Positions 8,210 through 16,268 of a stretch of 64,000 nt of DNA are shown piece after piece. Source of the DNA: UBA4416 sp040386075 (lineage in GTDB: Bacteria > Bacteroidota > Bacteroidia > B-17B0 > Aurantibacillaceae); contig JAZKGE010000034.1 of the NCBI GenBank assembly GCA_040386075.1, positions 1-64,000 of the forward strand, in the 5' to 3' direction. Made by a program: the position numbers and the translations under genes. The notes below the pieces were generated by a model. The model worked only from the letters and a program-made list of their open reading frames with translations. It had not been told where the DNA came from and made no database searches. Position 1 is the stretch's first letter, and the number at the start of each line of letters is the position of its first letter.

Positions 8210-8605
8210 TTATTTCAGTCGCTCCAAAACACCTTTGCGTTTCACAATGTTTTTGTAGTCCCACTGTATGTCTTTGGCTTTCTTCAACCAGCGTTTCAGA
8301 TCTTTGGTTTTTATCTCGGAAGCAGATGTGTAGGTAATGGACGCATCTTTAAATTTTCCACTTTTTCCCGGAACAAGCTGTTCTTCTTCAAAAGTGACAC
8401 CACTCCAAAACAATAAGCGCACTCCGGCTTTTAGTTTATCATACCCAACAATAGGATTTTCATCTAAAAACCACACAGGATGCGCATGCCAGATTTTATT
8501 TTCGGCTCCGGTTAAATGCTTGCTTATCTCTTCTGCCAATACATTGCAAATTTCTTTGTCTGATACCAATTGAGCTTTATTGTAAGCTATAATATCTTTG
8601 TGCAT
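8210..8605 (-). CDS. DUF1801 domain-containing protein
   Basis: I place the start at the ATG at 8605 (MHKDIIAYNKAQL, 131 residues). A longer reading from 8641 would overlap the end of the upstream gene and adds an unconvincing N-terminus. Features typical of DUF1801/YdhG-like proteins are NKIWHAHPVWF, GYDKLKAGVRLLFWSG and the Lys/Trp-rich C-terminus (DLKRWLKKAKDIQWDYKNI). These are small cytosolic alpha/beta proteins of unknown function. It is probably cotranscribed with the PP2C gene upstream (11 bases apart). Confidence 0.8.
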   Translation of the reverse strand: MHKDIIAYNKAQLVSDKEICNVLAEEISKHLTGAENKIWHAHPVWFLDENPIVGYDKLKAGVRLLFWSGVTFEEEQLVPGKSGKFKDASITYTSASEIKTKDLKRWLKKAKDIQWDYKNIVKRKGVLERLK

Positions 8606-8616
8606 CGTTATAAATT

Positions 8617-10056
8617 TTAAAAACGGATACCGGCAATACAAATATCATCTACCTGTTCCAGGTCACCTTTCCAGTTCATGATCTCGCGTTCCAGTTTATC
8701 TTTTTGTTCGTAGATTGTATCTTTGTGAATGCTGAATAATTTTTCTTTCAAACGCTTGGTCGAATATTTTTTGCCTTTCTCCCCGCCAAACTGGTCGTGG
8801 TAACCATCAGTAAAAAGATAAAGCATGTCATCTTCTTTATAGCTGATAGTAAATTCTTCAAATTTCTTTTCCCCTTCACGCATACCACCAATAGATGTTT
8901 TACTGCCTTTGAATTCCTGTAATTCGTTATTGGCGATAAAGAATACCGGCCGTTTGGCACTGGTGATTGTAAGTTCTTTTTTATTCTTGTTTATTTTAAT
9001 CAATGTCAGGTCCATACCATCCTGTACACCCAGACGTTCTTTGTCCTGCTTCAAGGTCACGTTCAATAGTTTGTCAACTTCATATAAAATATCTGAAGGT
9101 TTATATATTTTATTATCAATCACCGTTTGATTTAAAAGATTGCTGGCAATAACGGTCATGAATGCTCCCGGAACACCGTGACCTGTACAGTCGGCGCATA
9201 CAAAAATACAAGAGTCTTTATCAATTTCATGAAACCAGTAAAAATCTCCGCTCACAATATCTTTTGGTCTGTATAGAATAAAATAAAGCGGCAGGCTCCG
9301 CGAGATCGTTTCTTCATGAGGCAATATGGCAGTTTGAATTCTCTTGGCATAGTTGATACTGGAAATAATATCCTGTTTCTGCGATTCAAGCTCTTGGTTA
9401 CTGTGCAGGATCATTTTTTGGTAAGTGGCATGCTCGGATTTAAAGTTGTTCCCAATCACATAAATAAACATAAACGCCATACAGCACTCAAATACATACA
9501 CCCAGCTAAAGTTTTCAATAGCGATAGGTATTTTTGGAACAAAGGCAAATTTCTCGTTCATGATCACAGTGATAAAAACCAGAAAGCAATACAGGAACAA
9601 AGAAATGATCTCAGCTTTTCTATCAAACAAAAAAAGAACCATCAGGGCGGTGGGTACGATGGAGATATAAGAGGCTGTCATTTGTATACCACACATTAAA
9701 GCTATAACTGATAGAAATAGCGGAAGCCATATCACGAGCAATATCCGAGATGCATAATTTTTTCCTTTTGCCGAAAGAAAATAGATCAGTAAAAACACAA
9801 AAAAATTGATAGACTGGGTTAATACGTCACCGGCCTGCATTTCCTTATCCATCGGAAAAAAAATAGATCCAAACAAAAAGAAACTGACAATGGCTATTCC
9901 TACCAGCGAAAAGCTATTCGTTAGCCTGATCTTTTTTTGCTCGTGAAAAGTAATGCCAGGTTTTACTCCCTTATTAATAAGTGATTTTATCATTTCTGAT
10001 ATTAAATATAAAAGATTTTTTTGAAAGTTACACCGTTTGAGAATTTTATTCCCCAT
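8617..10056 (-). CDS. Membrane-anchored SpoIIE/PP2C-type serine phosphatase (isolated copy)
   Basis: A 479-residue protein: about six transmembrane segments (residues 45-205), a short coiled coil, the linker SSINYAKRIQTAIL, then a phosphatase domain (about 245-479). The conserved Asp-bearing motifs are SGDFYW (near residue 269), ADCTGHGVPGAFM, QDGMDLTL, LFTDGYHDQFGG and LEQVDDICI. Where the array copies read AANNxPV and KMPVGKGE, this one has SAKRPVFF and TSIGGMREGE, so it is an early branch. The -7 box at 10071-10078 would start transcripts just before 10056; an internal ATG at 9993 (MIKSLINKG) is an alternative. It presumably dephosphorylates a protein substrate in response to a membrane signal. 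Confidence 0.88.
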   Translation of the reverse strand: MGNKILKRCNFQKNLLYLISEMIKSLINKGVKPGITFHEQKKIRLTNSFSLVGIAIVSFFLFGSIFFPMDKEMQAGDVLTQSINFFVFLLIYFLSAKGKNYASRILLVIWLPLFLSVIALMCGIQMTASYISIVPTALMVLFLFDRKAEIISLFLYCFLVFITVIMNEKFAFVPKIPIAIENFSWVYVFECCMAFMFIYVIGNNFKSEHATYQKMILHSNQELESQKQDIISSINYAKRIQTAILPHEETISRSLPLYFILYRPKDIVSGDFYWFHEIDKDSCIFVCADCTGHGVPGAFMTVIASNLLNQTVIDNKIYKPSDILYEVDKLLNVTLKQDKERLGVQDGMDLTLIKINKNKKELTITSAKRPVFFIANNELQEFKGSKTSIGGMREGEKKFEEFTISYKEDDMLYLFTDGYHDQFGGEKGKKYSTKRLKEKLFSIHKDTIYEQKDKLEREIMNWKGDLEQVDDICIAGIRF

Positions 10057-10070
10057 CTCTCATTTGCCTC

Positions 10071-10078
10071 CAAAAGTA
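10071..10078 (-). promoter_or_regulatory. -7 box (TACTTTTG) of the isolated PP2C gene
   Basis: On the minus strand TACTTTTG matches TAnnTTTG exactly, 14 bases before the ATG at 10056. It overlaps the palindrome at 10075-10089 in the gap between this gene and the divergent repair operon. Confidence 0.5.
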
Positions 10079-10089
10079 TAGCATATACT
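10075..10089. promoter_or_regulatory. Short palindrome AGTATA-GCA-TATACT between divergent genes
   Basis: Perfect 6-bp arms with a 3-base centre, overlapping the -7 box of the minus-strand PP2C gene and lying 35 bases before the start of the repair operon. It could be an operator for a dimeric regulator, but an A+T-rich 6-bp palindrome can arise by chance. Confidence 0.3.
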
Positions 10090-10123
10090 GAACATTTCCT
10101 GGTGTTATCTGTTAAAATGAAAA

Positions 10124-11152
10124 GTGCTGATACAATTTACAAATAGTGGAATTTACTGCAAACAGGCCAATATTTATATTGATCCCTGGAAGCCTGTGGA
10201 CAAGGCTATCATCACACATGCCCATTCCGACCACGCGCGTTGGGGAAGTAAACACTATTTGGCACATAAGGATTCGGAATTTATTTTACGTTACCGTTTG
10301 GGAAATATTTCTTTGGAAACATTGCAATACGATCAACCCATTCAAATAAATGGGGTTAATATCAGTTTGCATCCCGCAGGTCATATCATTGGATCAGCAC
10401 AGGTACGTTTGGAATATAAAGGGGAAGTATGGGTGGTATCAGGCGATTATAAAGTAAAGCCGGATGGTTATACTATTCCTTTTGAGCCGGTAAAATGCCA
10501 GCATTTTATTACAGAGTCCACATTTGGTTTACCGGTTTATAATTTCCCGGAAGTAGCAGATGTGAATTTACAAATGAATCAATGGGTCAACGATAATGCT
10601 GCACAGGGTTTAAATTCTGTTATCATTGGATATGCTCTGGGAAAAGCACAACGTATTTTATCAGCACTTCAAACACAACAGCCTATTCTTTTGCACTCAA
10701 CTATTTATAATACCAACGAAGCTTTAGGCTTCGATAACTCACGATATATCAAATTCACGCAGGACTTTAAAAAAGAGCAACTCAATCCCGGGCTAGTTTT
10801 AGCCACAGGTTCTGTGATCGGTAATCCCTGGCTTCGCCGGTTTGATCCCTATAAGCTTGCTTTTTGCAGTGGTTGGATGCAATTGCGCGGCGCGCGGCGC
10901 AGACGTAATGCCGATAAAGGCTTTATCATGAGCGATCATGCCGACTGGAATAGTTTAAACGAAGCTGTGTTGGCAACAGGCGCCGAAAATGTGTATGTTA
11001 CTCACGGTTATAAATCTGTTTATGCTAAATGGTTGCGAGAGAATTACAGTATAAATGCGGTAGAGGTAGAGACATTATTTGAAGGCGAAAGTATTGAAAA
11101 TGAATCTTCAGAAACCAAGGAAGAGTTCAGGGAGGAGGAACAACAGCCATGA
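10124..11152 (+). CDS. Ligase-associated DNA exonuclease (metallo-beta-lactamase fold)
   Basis: First gene of the Lhr-Core type repair cluster. A 342-residue MBL/beta-CASP-like nuclease with the metal motif THAHSDHARWG (His32, His34, Asp36, His37), HPAGHIIGSAQ, SGDYK and a late SDHADW. The family digests DNA ends; earlier annotations call it mRNA 3'-end processing factor. The GTG at 10124 fits the family N-terminus (LIQFTNSGIYCKQANIYIDPW); the ATG at 10117 is out of frame. Its TGA overlaps the ligase ATG (ATGA at 11149-11152). The last 25 residues are acidic and probably disordered. Confidence 0.9.
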   Translation: MLIQFTNSGIYCKQANIYIDPWKPVDKAIITHAHSDHARWGSKHYLAHKDSEFILRYRLGNISLETLQYDQPIQINGVNISLHPAGHIIGSAQVRLEYKGEVWVVSGDYKVKPDGYTIPFEPVKCQHFITESTFGLPVYNFPEVADVNLQMNQWVNDNAAQGLNSVIIGYALGKAQRILSALQTQQPILLHSTIYNTNEALGFDNSRYIKFTQDFKKEQLNPGLVLATGSVIGNPWLRRFDPYKLAFCSGWMQLRGARRRRNADKGFIMSDHADWNSLNEAVLATGAENVYVTHGYKSVYAKWLRENYSINAVEVETLFEGESIENESSETKEEFREEEQQP

Positions 11153-12735
11153 AAGCCTTTGCAGAGTTGTATAGTGAGCTGGATGAAACAACCAGGACCA
11201 CCGAAAAAGTAAATGCAATGGTCAGATACTTTGCCAGAACTAATACTGAAGATTCTATCTGGGCTGTTGCCTTATTAACAGGGCGCCGACCAAAACGACC
11301 CATCCGAACAAGTGACCTGAAATTATGGGCAACAGAATTAGCAGGTATTCCTTATTGGTTGTTTGAAGATTCGTATGATGTGGTAGGTGATCTGGCAGAG
11401 ACCATCAGTTTATTGATTCCATTACAACAAGGTGAACAGGATAAACCCTTCAGCGAAGTCATGAAAGAAATATTAGATATACAAACCAAACCTGAAGAAG
11501 AAAAAAAACAATGGTTGTTATCGTATTGGAATCATTTTTTACGAGACGAATTGTTTGTATTCAATAAATTAATTACCGGAAGTTTCAGAGTCGGTGTTTC
11601 GCAGCAGCTTGTTTTTAAAGCCATTGCTAAAGCTTACGATTTAGACGATAAAGTAGTGGCACATAAATTAATGGGAAACTGGTTACCACAAACAACAAAC
11701 TTAAAAGAATTATTATCAAACGAATCTTCTTCCTACGACGATTCAAAACCTTACCCGTTTTATTTGGCTTATCAATTAGATGTTCCGTTTGCCGATCTAG
11801 GTGATATTAGTCACTGGCAAATTGAACGAAAATATGACGGCATTCGCGGACAGATCATTGTACGTAACAATCAGGTACACACATGGAGCAGGGGCGAGGA
11901 ACTCATGACCGATAAATTCATTGAATTTGAAGCATTAAAAAATATTCTTCCAAACGGAACAGTGGTTGATGGGGAAGTATTACCTTTTAAAGACGGTAAG
12001 ATCCAATCTTTTAACGAGATGCAAAAACGAATCGGCCGTAAAAACGTTTCTAAGAAAACATTAGCGGATGTTCCCTTGTGCGTGATGTGTTACGACCTGT
12101 TGGAATACAATGGTAAAGATATTCGTGCTTTACCATTAAGCCAACGGAGAGCTTTATTGGAAGAAGTCGTTACAAATGCGAAAACGGATCTTTTGAAACT
12201 TTCTCCTTTGTTAATAACAGATGCGTGGGAAAATGTGGATGCATTAAGAACAGAATCGAAACTATTGGGTTGCGAAGGATTAATGTTAAAGCATAAAGAC
12301 AGTGTTTATGAAACAGGACGAAGAAGAGGCAAGTGGTGGAAATGGAAAGTAGATCCATATACTGTTGATGCGGTTTTAATTTACGCACAGTCGGGGCACG
12401 GGCGACGTGCTAATTTATATACCGATTATACCTTTGCTATTTGGGATAAGGAAGAGCTGGTTCCATTCACGAAAGCTTACAGTGGTTTAACGGATAAAGA
12501 GTTGTTAGAAGTAGATGCATGGATAAAAAAGAATACCATCGAAAAATTTGGTCCGGTAAGAAGTGTAAAAGCAGAACTGGTATTTGAGATCGCTTTTGAA
12601 GGTATCAATGCGTCGCCTCGACATAAAAGTGGCATAGCCTTACGCTTTCCAAGGATCTTAAGATGGAGAAAAGATAAAAGCAAACAGGAGATCAACACCA
12701 AAGAAGATCTGTTACAATTATTGAATTCTGTTTAA
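11149..12735 (+). CDS. ATP-dependent DNA ligase of the Lhr-Core cluster
   Basis: Seals DNA nicks using ATP. The 528-residue protein has an N-terminal helical DNA-binding domain (about 1-195), the adenylyltransferase domain with motif I IERKYDGIRGQ (AMP-accepting Lys228), motif III (CVMCYDLLEYNGKD), motif IV (CEGLMLKHKDSVYETGRR) and motif V (WWKWKVDPYTVDAVLI), and an OB-fold domain ending in FEIAFEGINASPRHKSGIALRFPRI (the end of the OB fold with motif VI). It is translationally coupled to the exonuclease gene and 7 bases before the helicase gene. Other bacterial ATP ligases of the LigD type carry Ku-linked domains; this one does not. Confidence 0.95.
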   Translation: MKAFAELYSELDETTRTTEKVNAMVRYFARTNTEDSIWAVALLTGRRPKRPIRTSDLKLWATELAGIPYWLFEDSYDVVGDLAETISLLIPLQQGEQDKPFSEVMKEILDIQTKPEEEKKQWLLSYWNHFLRDELFVFNKLITGSFRVGVSQQLVFKAIAKAYDLDDKVVAHKLMGNWLPQTTNLKELLSNESSSYDDSKPYPFYLAYQLDVPFADLGDISHWQIERKYDGIRGQIIVRNNQVHTWSRGEELMTDKFIEFEALKNILPNGTVVDGEVLPFKDGKIQSFNEMQKRIGRKNVSKKTLADVPLCVMCYDLLEYNGKDIRALPLSQRRALLEEVVTNAKTDLLKLSPLLITDAWENVDALRTESKLLGCEGLMLKHKDSVYETGRRRGKWWKWKVDPYTVDAVLIYAQSGHGRRANLYTDYTFAIWDKEELVPFTKAYSGLTDKELLEVDAWIKKNTIEKFGPVRSVKAELVFEIAFEGINASPRHKSGIALRFPRILRWRKDKSKQEINTKEDLLQLLNSV

Positions 12736-12742
12736 TTAATAT

Positions 12743-15172
12743 ATGAGCATCGCTACCGATTGGTTCAAACTGAAAAAATGGAAACCCTTTGCTTTTCAAA
12801 AGGCAACCTGGAAAGCCATTGCCGAAGGTAAAAGTGGATTGCTCAACTCTCCAACTGGCAGCGGAAAAACATATGCTATCTGGTTCGGCATTTTAGAGAG
12901 TTATTATAAACAATTTAGTAAAAATAAAAAGCCCAAAAATAGTGGTTTACATTGTTTATGGATCACACCGCTACGCGCACTTTCTAAAGAAATTTTGTTG
13001 TCGGCGCAACAGGTATCTAACGATCTGGAGCTGAATTATAAGATCGCTTTACGTACAGGCGATACAACTACAACTGAAAGAACAAAACAGCGTAAAAAAT
13101 CACCACACGCTTTGATCACCACACCCGAAAGTATTCATGTATTGCTGGCATCTAAAGAGTATGATAAATTTTTTTCAGGCCTCGAATTTATCATTGTGGA
13201 TGAATGGCACGAATTGATGGGAAGTAAACGTGGTGTACAGGTTGAGTTGGCAATTTCCCGTTTAAAAGCATTGAATCCAAATTTAAAGATCTGGGCGATT
13301 TCCGCCACTATTGGTAATCTGGAAGAGGCCAAAGAGATTTTATTGGGAAATAAAAGTACAGATTCAGTTACTATAAAAACTGATCTGGAAAAAGTAATTG
13401 TTATAGAAACGCTTTATCCGGATGTGGTTGAAAAGTATTCCTGGGTAGGGCATTTGGGTATTCAGCTCCTGCCAAAGATTATTCCTATTATTGAAGCGAG
13501 TAACACCACCCTGGTATTTGTAAATGTGCGTTCACAGGCCGAGATCTGGTACCAACGCTTGTTAGACGCAGCACCTCATTTAGCGGGACTGGTTGCCTTG
13601 CATCATGGCTCGTTGGCAGATGCAACCCGTAAATGGGTAGAAGATAATTTACATAATGGTAGTTTAAAAGCTGTTATATGTACATCCAGCCTCGATTTGG
13701 GTGTTGATTTTCATAGTGTGGATTCGGTTATACAGATCGGTTCGCCCAAAGGTATTGCACGCTTTATGCAACGTGCGGGTAGGAGCGGGCATCATCCGGG
13801 CGCTGTTAGTAAAATTTATTTTGTACCTACCAACTCTTTGGAAATTATCGAAGGTAGTGCTATCCGGTATGCCATCAAAGAAAATTTGTTGGAGAGTCGA
13901 ATCCCTTATGTGCGTTCTTTCGATGTACTTGTTCAGTATATGGTTACACTGGCTGTATCTGATGGCTTTAAAGCGGAGCAGTTATTTGAAGAAGTAAAAG
14001 GAACCCATTGTTTTAAAAGTATTACCTGGGAAGAATTTACATGGTGTCTTGATTTTATTACTACAGGTGGTAATTCACTCAAGGCTTATGATGAGTATCA
14101 TAAAGTGGTGTTGGTTGACGGGCTTTATAAAGTAACGAACAGAGCTATCGCGCAGCGACACCGTTTAAGTATTGGCACCATTGTGAGCGACAGTATGATG
14201 CATGTGAAATTCATGGGAGGTAAAAAGATCGGGTTGGTAGAAGAAAATTTTATTTCACGTCTAAAGCCCGGTGACGTATTTTGGTTTGGCGGAAAGAACC
14301 TGGAACTGAAATTAGTGCGGGATATGGAAGCCCGCGTGAAACTCAGTAACAAAAATTCAGGAAAAGTTCCTGCCTGGCTCGGTGGACGATTGCCTTTATC
14401 TTACCAACTTTCCAGTAGTATTCGAAAGCAACTGGATGATTATAAGAATGGCGACATTCATTATGAAGAGTTAAAACAGCTTGGTCCTTTGCTAGAACTT
14501 CAAAATAAAGTTTCGCACCTGCCGGATAAAACTGAATTACTCATTGAGCAATTTAAAACACGGGAAGGCTATCATTTATTTGTGTATCCATTTGAAGGTC
14601 GTTTTGTGCATGAAGGCATGGGCGCTCTACTGGCTTACCGTATAGGTTTATTGGAACCGTTTACATTTTCGATTGCCATGAACGATTATGGATTTGAATT
14701 GTTGAGTGACAAAAAAATAGATGTGGACCTGATCACAGATAATAATTTATTCTCTCCGGACTTTATGCATGATGATGTTTTAAGAAGCATGAACTCCATT
14801 GAGCTGGCTAACCGCAAATTCAGGGATATAGCAACCATTGCCGGATTGATCTTTACCGGTTATCCTGGGCATCAAAAAAAGACAAGACATTTGCAGGCAT
14901 CGTCGCATTTATTTTTTAAAGTATTTGAGGATTACGAGAAGGAAAATTTACTGTTGCGCCAATCTTATGCAGAGATCCTTGATTTTCAATTAGAGATCAC
15001 CCGCATGCAGGCTGCATTTGACCGGATTTCCAAACAAAAAATAGTGGTAACATATCCGGAAAAGCCAACGCCTTTTTCATTTCCTATCCTGGTAGATACC
15101 TTAAGAGAAAAATTTAGTAACGAAAGTATACAGACACGTATCGATAAAATTTTAAACTCCGTACAGAAATGA
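12743..15172 (+). CDS. Lhr-Core DEXH DNA helicase (ligase-associated)
   Basis: An 809-residue superfamily 2 helicase. The N-terminal RecA pair has Walker A SPTGSGKT (Lys42), motif Ia (TPLRAL), DEWH at residues 153-156, SAT (motif III) and in RecA2 the motif QRAGRSGH. Behind these come a winged-helix part and the DUF4 (Lhr-core) domain, as in the first about 850 residues of Lhr; the long Lhr C-terminus is absent, which is normal for the ligase-associated form. It translocates 3' to 5' on single-stranded DNA in characterised relatives. ATGA overlap with the last gene of the cluster. Confidence 0.93.
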   Translation: MSIATDWFKLKKWKPFAFQKATWKAIAEGKSGLLNSPTGSGKTYAIWFGILESYYKQFSKNKKPKNSGLHCLWITPLRALSKEILLSAQQVSNDLELNYKIALRTGDTTTTERTKQRKKSPHALITTPESIHVLLASKEYDKFFSGLEFIIVDEWHELMGSKRGVQVELAISRLKALNPNLKIWAISATIGNLEEAKEILLGNKSTDSVTIKTDLEKVIVIETLYPDVVEKYSWVGHLGIQLLPKIIPIIEASNTTLVFVNVRSQAEIWYQRLLDAAPHLAGLVALHHGSLADATRKWVEDNLHNGSLKAVICTSSLDLGVDFHSVDSVIQIGSPKGIARFMQRAGRSGHHPGAVSKIYFVPTNSLEIIEGSAIRYAIKENLLESRIPYVRSFDVLVQYMVTLAVSDGFKAEQLFEEVKGTHCFKSITWEEFTWCLDFITTGGNSLKAYDEYHKVVLVDGLYKVTNRAIAQRHRLSIGTIVSDSMMHVKFMGGKKIGLVEENFISRLKPGDVFWFGGKNLELKLVRDMEARVKLSNKNSGKVPAWLGGRLPLSYQLSSSIRKQLDDYKNGDIHYEELKQLGPLLELQNKVSHLPDKTELLIEQFKTREGYHLFVYPFEGRFVHEGMGALLAYRIGLLEPFTFSIAMNDYGFELLSDKKIDVDLITDNNLFSPDFMHDDVLRSMNSIELANRKFRDIATIAGLIFTGYPGHQKKTRHLQASSHLFFKVFEDYEKENLLLRQSYAEILDFQLEITRMQAAFDRISKQKIVVTYPEKPTPFSFPILVDTLREKFSNESIQTRIDKILNSVQK

Positions 15173-15813
15173 AAAAACCTTACGAAGAAATACAATTGCA
15201 AGGCGAAACCTTTTATTTATTACCACAGCGCGCCATGTACCGTCCTTTAAAAAGGCAATTGATCCTGAGCGACATTCATTTAGGTAAAGCGTCTCATTTT
15301 CGTAAACAAGGCATTCCTATTCCTATCCAGAGTCATTTAAAGGATATTGACAAGCTACATTTTTTGCTAACAACCTGGGAACCATTATCTGTATTGATAT
15401 TGGGTGATCTATTTCATAGTTCTTATAATAAAGAATGGCTATGGTTTAAGTCGTTATTAACTGAGCATGAACGCGTGCAGTTTATTTTAGTGGAGGGCAA
15501 TCACGATGTTTTAGACAATACATTATATACATTGCCAAATCTTTTAAAAGTAAAAACACTGGAAGAAGATAAATTCATTTTCTCTCATCACCAACTTGAT
15601 AAAACGGAGAAGCTTAATATCTCAGGACACGTACATCCCGGATTACAGCTATTTGGAACCGCGAAGCAATCCATGCGATTACCATGTTTTTACTCCGGTA
15701 AAACACATTTTATTTTGCCTGCCTTTGGAGAGCTTACAGGTTTACATTTATTAGAGCGCGAAGATTGTTCTGATTATTATTTGATCGTGGAAGGTGGAAT
15801 TGTTCCGCTGTAA
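15169..15813 (+). CDS. pdeM: Ligase-associated metallophosphoesterase (DNA damage response endonuclease)
   Basis: A 214-residue calcineurin-like phosphoesterase. The metal-binding motifs are complete: SDIHLGK (Asp35, His37), LGDLFHS (Asp80), EGNHD (Asn111, His112), SHH and SGHVHPG near the C-terminus. Characterised relatives are manganese-dependent DNA endonucleases and occur in the same four-gene set. The start overlaps the helicase stop by 4 bases, and the four genes 10124-15813 form one operon. It converges on the next gene with a 2-base gap and no visible terminator. Confidence 0.92.
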   Translation: MKKPYEEIQLQGETFYLLPQRAMYRPLKRQLILSDIHLGKASHFRKQGIPIPIQSHLKDIDKLHFLLTTWEPLSVLILGDLFHSSYNKEWLWFKSLLTEHERVQFILVEGNHDVLDNTLYTLPNLLKVKTLEEDKFIFSHHQLDKTEKLNISGHVHPGLQLFGTAKQSMRLPCFYSGKTHFILPAFGELTGLHLLEREDCSDYYLIVEGGIVPL

Positions 15814-15815
15814 AC

Positions 15816-16256
15816 TCAAATGCTAAATTCCACTTCCATTTCATTCCCAACAGGCAGATAATTCCAGGTATTAATTAACGACTTTATTCTTTCTATTACC
15901 TGTTCCAAATAATCCTGAGGAACTTTATAATGAATTACCTTTAAATTTTCATCGAACATTTCCGGCGACATGTAGCCAATGTATACCGATTGTGTAGCGC
16001 CAACAATATGCTCAATACGTCGGAGTTCTTCGGTGAACTCATTGGTCTTTCCACTGAGTTGCTCCATTTTATAGCCCTGATCTATCATACCCCAAAATCC
16101 TTGTGTAAGCCTGAGTTCCATTTCTACACAGTAATGAGCCAGGTCATGCAAGAAATAAGTTTTGGTATCTAAAGTAACTTCATCAAATTTTTTGCCGTTC
16201 TTAAAAACAACGATAGTATGAGTTGACAAATTATTTTTGGTGAACACTATTTTCAC
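15816..16256 (-). CDS. Conserved small protein of unknown function with HDLxHY motif
   Basis: A 146-residue cytosolic protein that I do not recognise as a named family. It starts with a GTG at 16256, 4 bases after a perfect -7 box, and reads through without a signal peptide or membrane segment. The most notable motif is YFLHDLAHYCVEMELRL, whose His/Asp/His/Glu spacing could bind a metal or form an active site. The rest is a mostly helical, charged C-terminal half (EELRRIEHIVGA, YLEQVIERIKSLIN). It may share transcripts with the aminopeptidase gene upstream (9 bases) but also has its own promoter candidate. Confidence 0.7.
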   Translation of the reverse strand: MKIVFTKNNLSTHTIVVFKNGKKFDEVTLDTKTYFLHDLAHYCVEMELRLTQGFWGMIDQGYKMEQLSGKTNEFTEELRRIEHIVGATQSVYIGYMSPEMFDENLKVIHYKVPQDYLEQVIERIKSLINTWNYLPVGNEMEVEFSI

Positions 16257-16260
16257 CTTG

Positions 16261-16268
16261 CAAAATTA
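16261..16268 (-). promoter_or_regulatory. -7 box (TAATTTTG) overlapping the end of the M1 peptidase gene
   Basis: On the minus strand TAATTTTG matches TAnnTTTG and ends 4 bases before the GTG at 16256. It lies across the stop codon of the upstream aminopeptidase gene, so it would be an internal promoter giving a leaderless mRNA. Confidence 0.5.

Noticed and set aside
12170..12388. Antisense reading frames inside the ligase and many other genes
   Set aside because: They overlap well-supported genes in full, have no promoter or start context, and their composition follows from the coding strand.
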